Assembly: GCA_016219185.1 (NCBI GenBank)
Contig: JACRBZ010000072.1
Location: 124,001 to 188,000, forward strand
Origin: Deltaproteobacteria bacterium
GTDB lineage: Bacteria; Desulfobacterota; Desulfobacteria; Desulfobacterales; Desulfatirhabdiaceae
Length of the DNA stretch: 64,000 bases
Direction: 5' to 3'
The notes under the pieces were generated by a model. The model did no database searches and was not told where the DNA came from. It saw nothing but the letters and a program-made list of their open reading frames with translations. Positions 62,800 to 64,000 of the stretch are shown here, piece by piece (position 1 is the stretch's first letter; every line of letters begins with the position of its first letter). The position numbers and the translations under genes were made by a program.

Positions 62800-64000
62800 A
62801 ATACCCCCTCCAGCAGTGCATCTACCTTGCTGAGCAGTTGATCATCTTCATACCAGTTAAGCTCAATCGCCTTGGCCGGACATTCGGATGCACAGATGCC
62901 GCATCCATGGCAAAGCGCCATATCGATCTCGCTGACCCCGTCCGCATTGATCCGGGGCACGCCGTAAGGGCAGGACCGCACGCAGATCAGACAGGACGCA
63001 CACAAATCGGCGTTTACCTGGGCAGTCACCGCGGACAGGGTCAGGCTGTCCTGAGACAGGAACGTGGTTGCCCGGGAAGCTGCGGCCAGGGACTGCGCGA
63101 TGGTTTCCGAAAGCAACTTGGGACTGTGGGCCGTGCCGCAGATAAAAATGCCTTCGGTGGCCATATCCACGGGCCGAAGCTTGACATGGGCTTCCATGTA
63201 ATAGCCTTCGGCATTTCGCGCCAGCTTCATGATGGAAGAAAGCTCCTCGGTTTCTCCCGCGACCATTCCGGCGCTGAGAACCAGAAGATCGGCGCTGACC
63301 TGCAGCCTTCGCCGGATGATCGGATCGTTAAATATGACTTCAACGCTTTCCGGGGTGAATTCCACAACCGGCATGTCTTCCGGAGTATAGCGGAAAAACA
63401 GGATGCCCAGTTTTCTGGCTTCGGTGAAATAGTCTTCCAGAAGCCCGTAAGTGCGAATGTCCCGGTACAGAACACTGACTTCCGCCTCCGGATTCAGGGC
63501 CTTGATATGAAGCGCGTTTTTAATGGCGCTCTGGCAGCAGATCCGGGAACAGTTGGGGTTTTCATCGTTTCGGGAACCGATGCACTGGATCATGACCACC
63601 TGGGTCGGAACCGAAGCACCCTGTGTTTCCAGAAACTTGCCCAGCTCCAACTGGGTCATGACCCGGGGATCCTGGCCATAGCCGAATTCCTTGGGACGGT
63701 ATTCGGTCGCGCCGGTAGCCAGAATCACGGCGCCATGGTCGATTTTTCGCTCATACATGCCCGGACCCACCAAAACTTCCGTGGTAAAATTGCCTTTAAA
63801 TCCGGTAAACCCGACGATGAGCGACTGGGTGAGTACCTGAAGGTTGGGGTGGGACTTGGTTTTCTGAATCAGCTCTTCCAGATAAGACTGAACATCGGCG
63901 CCTTCGATGGTCTTGGTCAGACGCCGGGCCATGCCGCCGAGTTCCGGCTCTTTTTCAACCAGGACGACTTCAAATCCCTGGTCTGCAAGGCCGAGGGCCG
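62796..64000 (-). CDS. hdrA: HdrA-like FAD/iron-sulfur subunit (partial, N-terminus beyond window)
   Basis: About 401 residues of the C-terminal part are visible; the start lies outside the window. It opens within the FAD-binding region (LADQGFEVVLVEKEPELGG). The HdrA cysteine cluster IQCIGSRNDENPNCSRICCQ follows, then an NAD-type Rossmann stretch, an FAD loop (GIFICGTAHSPKLLSETIAQ), and two ferredoxin motifs, CASCLICVRSCPYG and CHGCGICASECPAKAI. HdrA performs flavin-based electron bifurcation in heterodisulfide-reductase complexes. It is the first gene of the minus-strand operon and overlaps mvhD by four bases. A QmoA-type paralogue is an alternative, less likely beside mvhD and metVF. Confidence 0.9.
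   Translation of the reverse strand, partial: ALGLADQGFEVVLVEKEPELGGMARRLTKTIEGADVQSYLEELIQKTKSHPNLQVLTQSLIVGFTGFKGNFTTEVLVGPGMYERKIDHGAVILATGATEYRPKEFGYGQDPRVMTQLELGKFLETQGASVPTQVVMIQCIGSRNDENPNCSRICCQSAIKNALHIKALNPEAEVSVLYRDIRTYGLLEDYFTEARKLGILFFRYTPEDMPVVEFTPESVEVIFNDPIIRRRLQVSADLLVLSAGMVAGETEELSSIMKLARNAEGYYMEAHVKLRPVDMATEGIFICGTAHSPKLLSETIAQSLAAASRATTFLSQDSLTLSAVTAQVNADLCASCLICVRSCPYGVPRINADGVSEIDMALCHGCGICASECPAKAIELNWYEDDQLLSKVDALLEGVL

Noticed and set aside
1..64000. CRISPR arrays, tRNA or rRNA genes, insertion sequences, prophage
   Set aside because: I saw no regularly spaced repeats, no cloverleaf-like stretch that I could confirm, and no transposase or phage structural gene.

Overview
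The window looks like chromosome from an anaerobic member of the Desulfobacterota, probably a Desulfobacterales-type sulfate reducer. The evidence is a HdrA/MvhD/MetV/MetF cluster with an HdrC-HdrB-like protein, two genes whose reading frames continue through an in-frame UGA (selenocysteine), a split iron-sulfur glutamate synthase, an NtrY/NtrX pair, a GAF-ANTAR antiterminator-type protein and a B12-dependent radical SAM protein. I see no rRNA, tRNA, CRISPR array, transposase or phage structural gene.

Positions 1-39,400 are mostly housekeeping. They begin with a partial DUF362 protein, a histidine phosphatase/TetR pair, release factor 3 and a GAF-ANTAR protein. A long operon follows: rpiB-glyA-dCMP deaminase-nrdR-ribD-ribE-ribBA-ribH-nusB, then a TrpB2-type tryptophan synthase beta chain and a metallo-hydrolase. 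Next come ntrX/ntrY, a single-domain response regulator, a flavoprotein and a YbaK-type deacylase. A run of ammonia and glutamine metabolism genes follows (three-gene glutamate synthase, carA, carB, purF). It is preceded by a consensus sigma-70 promoter that reads straight into a 19-bp hairpin with eight Ts, which I read as a small RNA or attenuated leader. Then come RNase HI, an NFACT-R protein coupled to a radical SAM protein, a CoA-transferase, MltG and a PIN/Phd toxin-antitoxin pair.

Positions 40,220-55,590 hold a 15.4-kb, tightly packed seven-gene operon that I read as a DNA phosphorothioation defence system of the Ssp type: sspB (DUF4007), sspC (ATPase), sspD (PAPS-reductase-like), sspF, sspG, sspH (giant FtsK/HerA-like ATPase with a candidate PD-(D/E)XK site) and sspA (cysteine desulfurase) at the 3' end. 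With the toxin-antitoxin pair it forms a small defence island between mltG and the sensor kinase genes. Modification (A, B, C, D) and restriction (F, G, H) modules share one transcript, and no sspE is visible.

Positions 55,685-64,000 (minus strand) are transcribed in the order hdrA (runs off the window) - mvhD - metV - metF - receiver protein - HdrC/HdrB-like protein - PAS histidine kinase - receiver/PAS histidine kinase. This is the gene set expected for a flavin-bifurcating methylene-tetrahydrofolate reductase complex of the Wood-Ljungdahl pathway. Both mvhD (UGA codon 17) and the HdrC/HdrB-like gene (UGA codon 244) carry an in-frame UGA at a position where relatives have cysteine. Each UGA is followed by a short hairpin at a bacterial SECIS distance, so a normal ORF caller truncates or splits both genes. 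Several spacers (14,936; 27,654; 60,102; 62,305) hold hairpins built from short repeated words.
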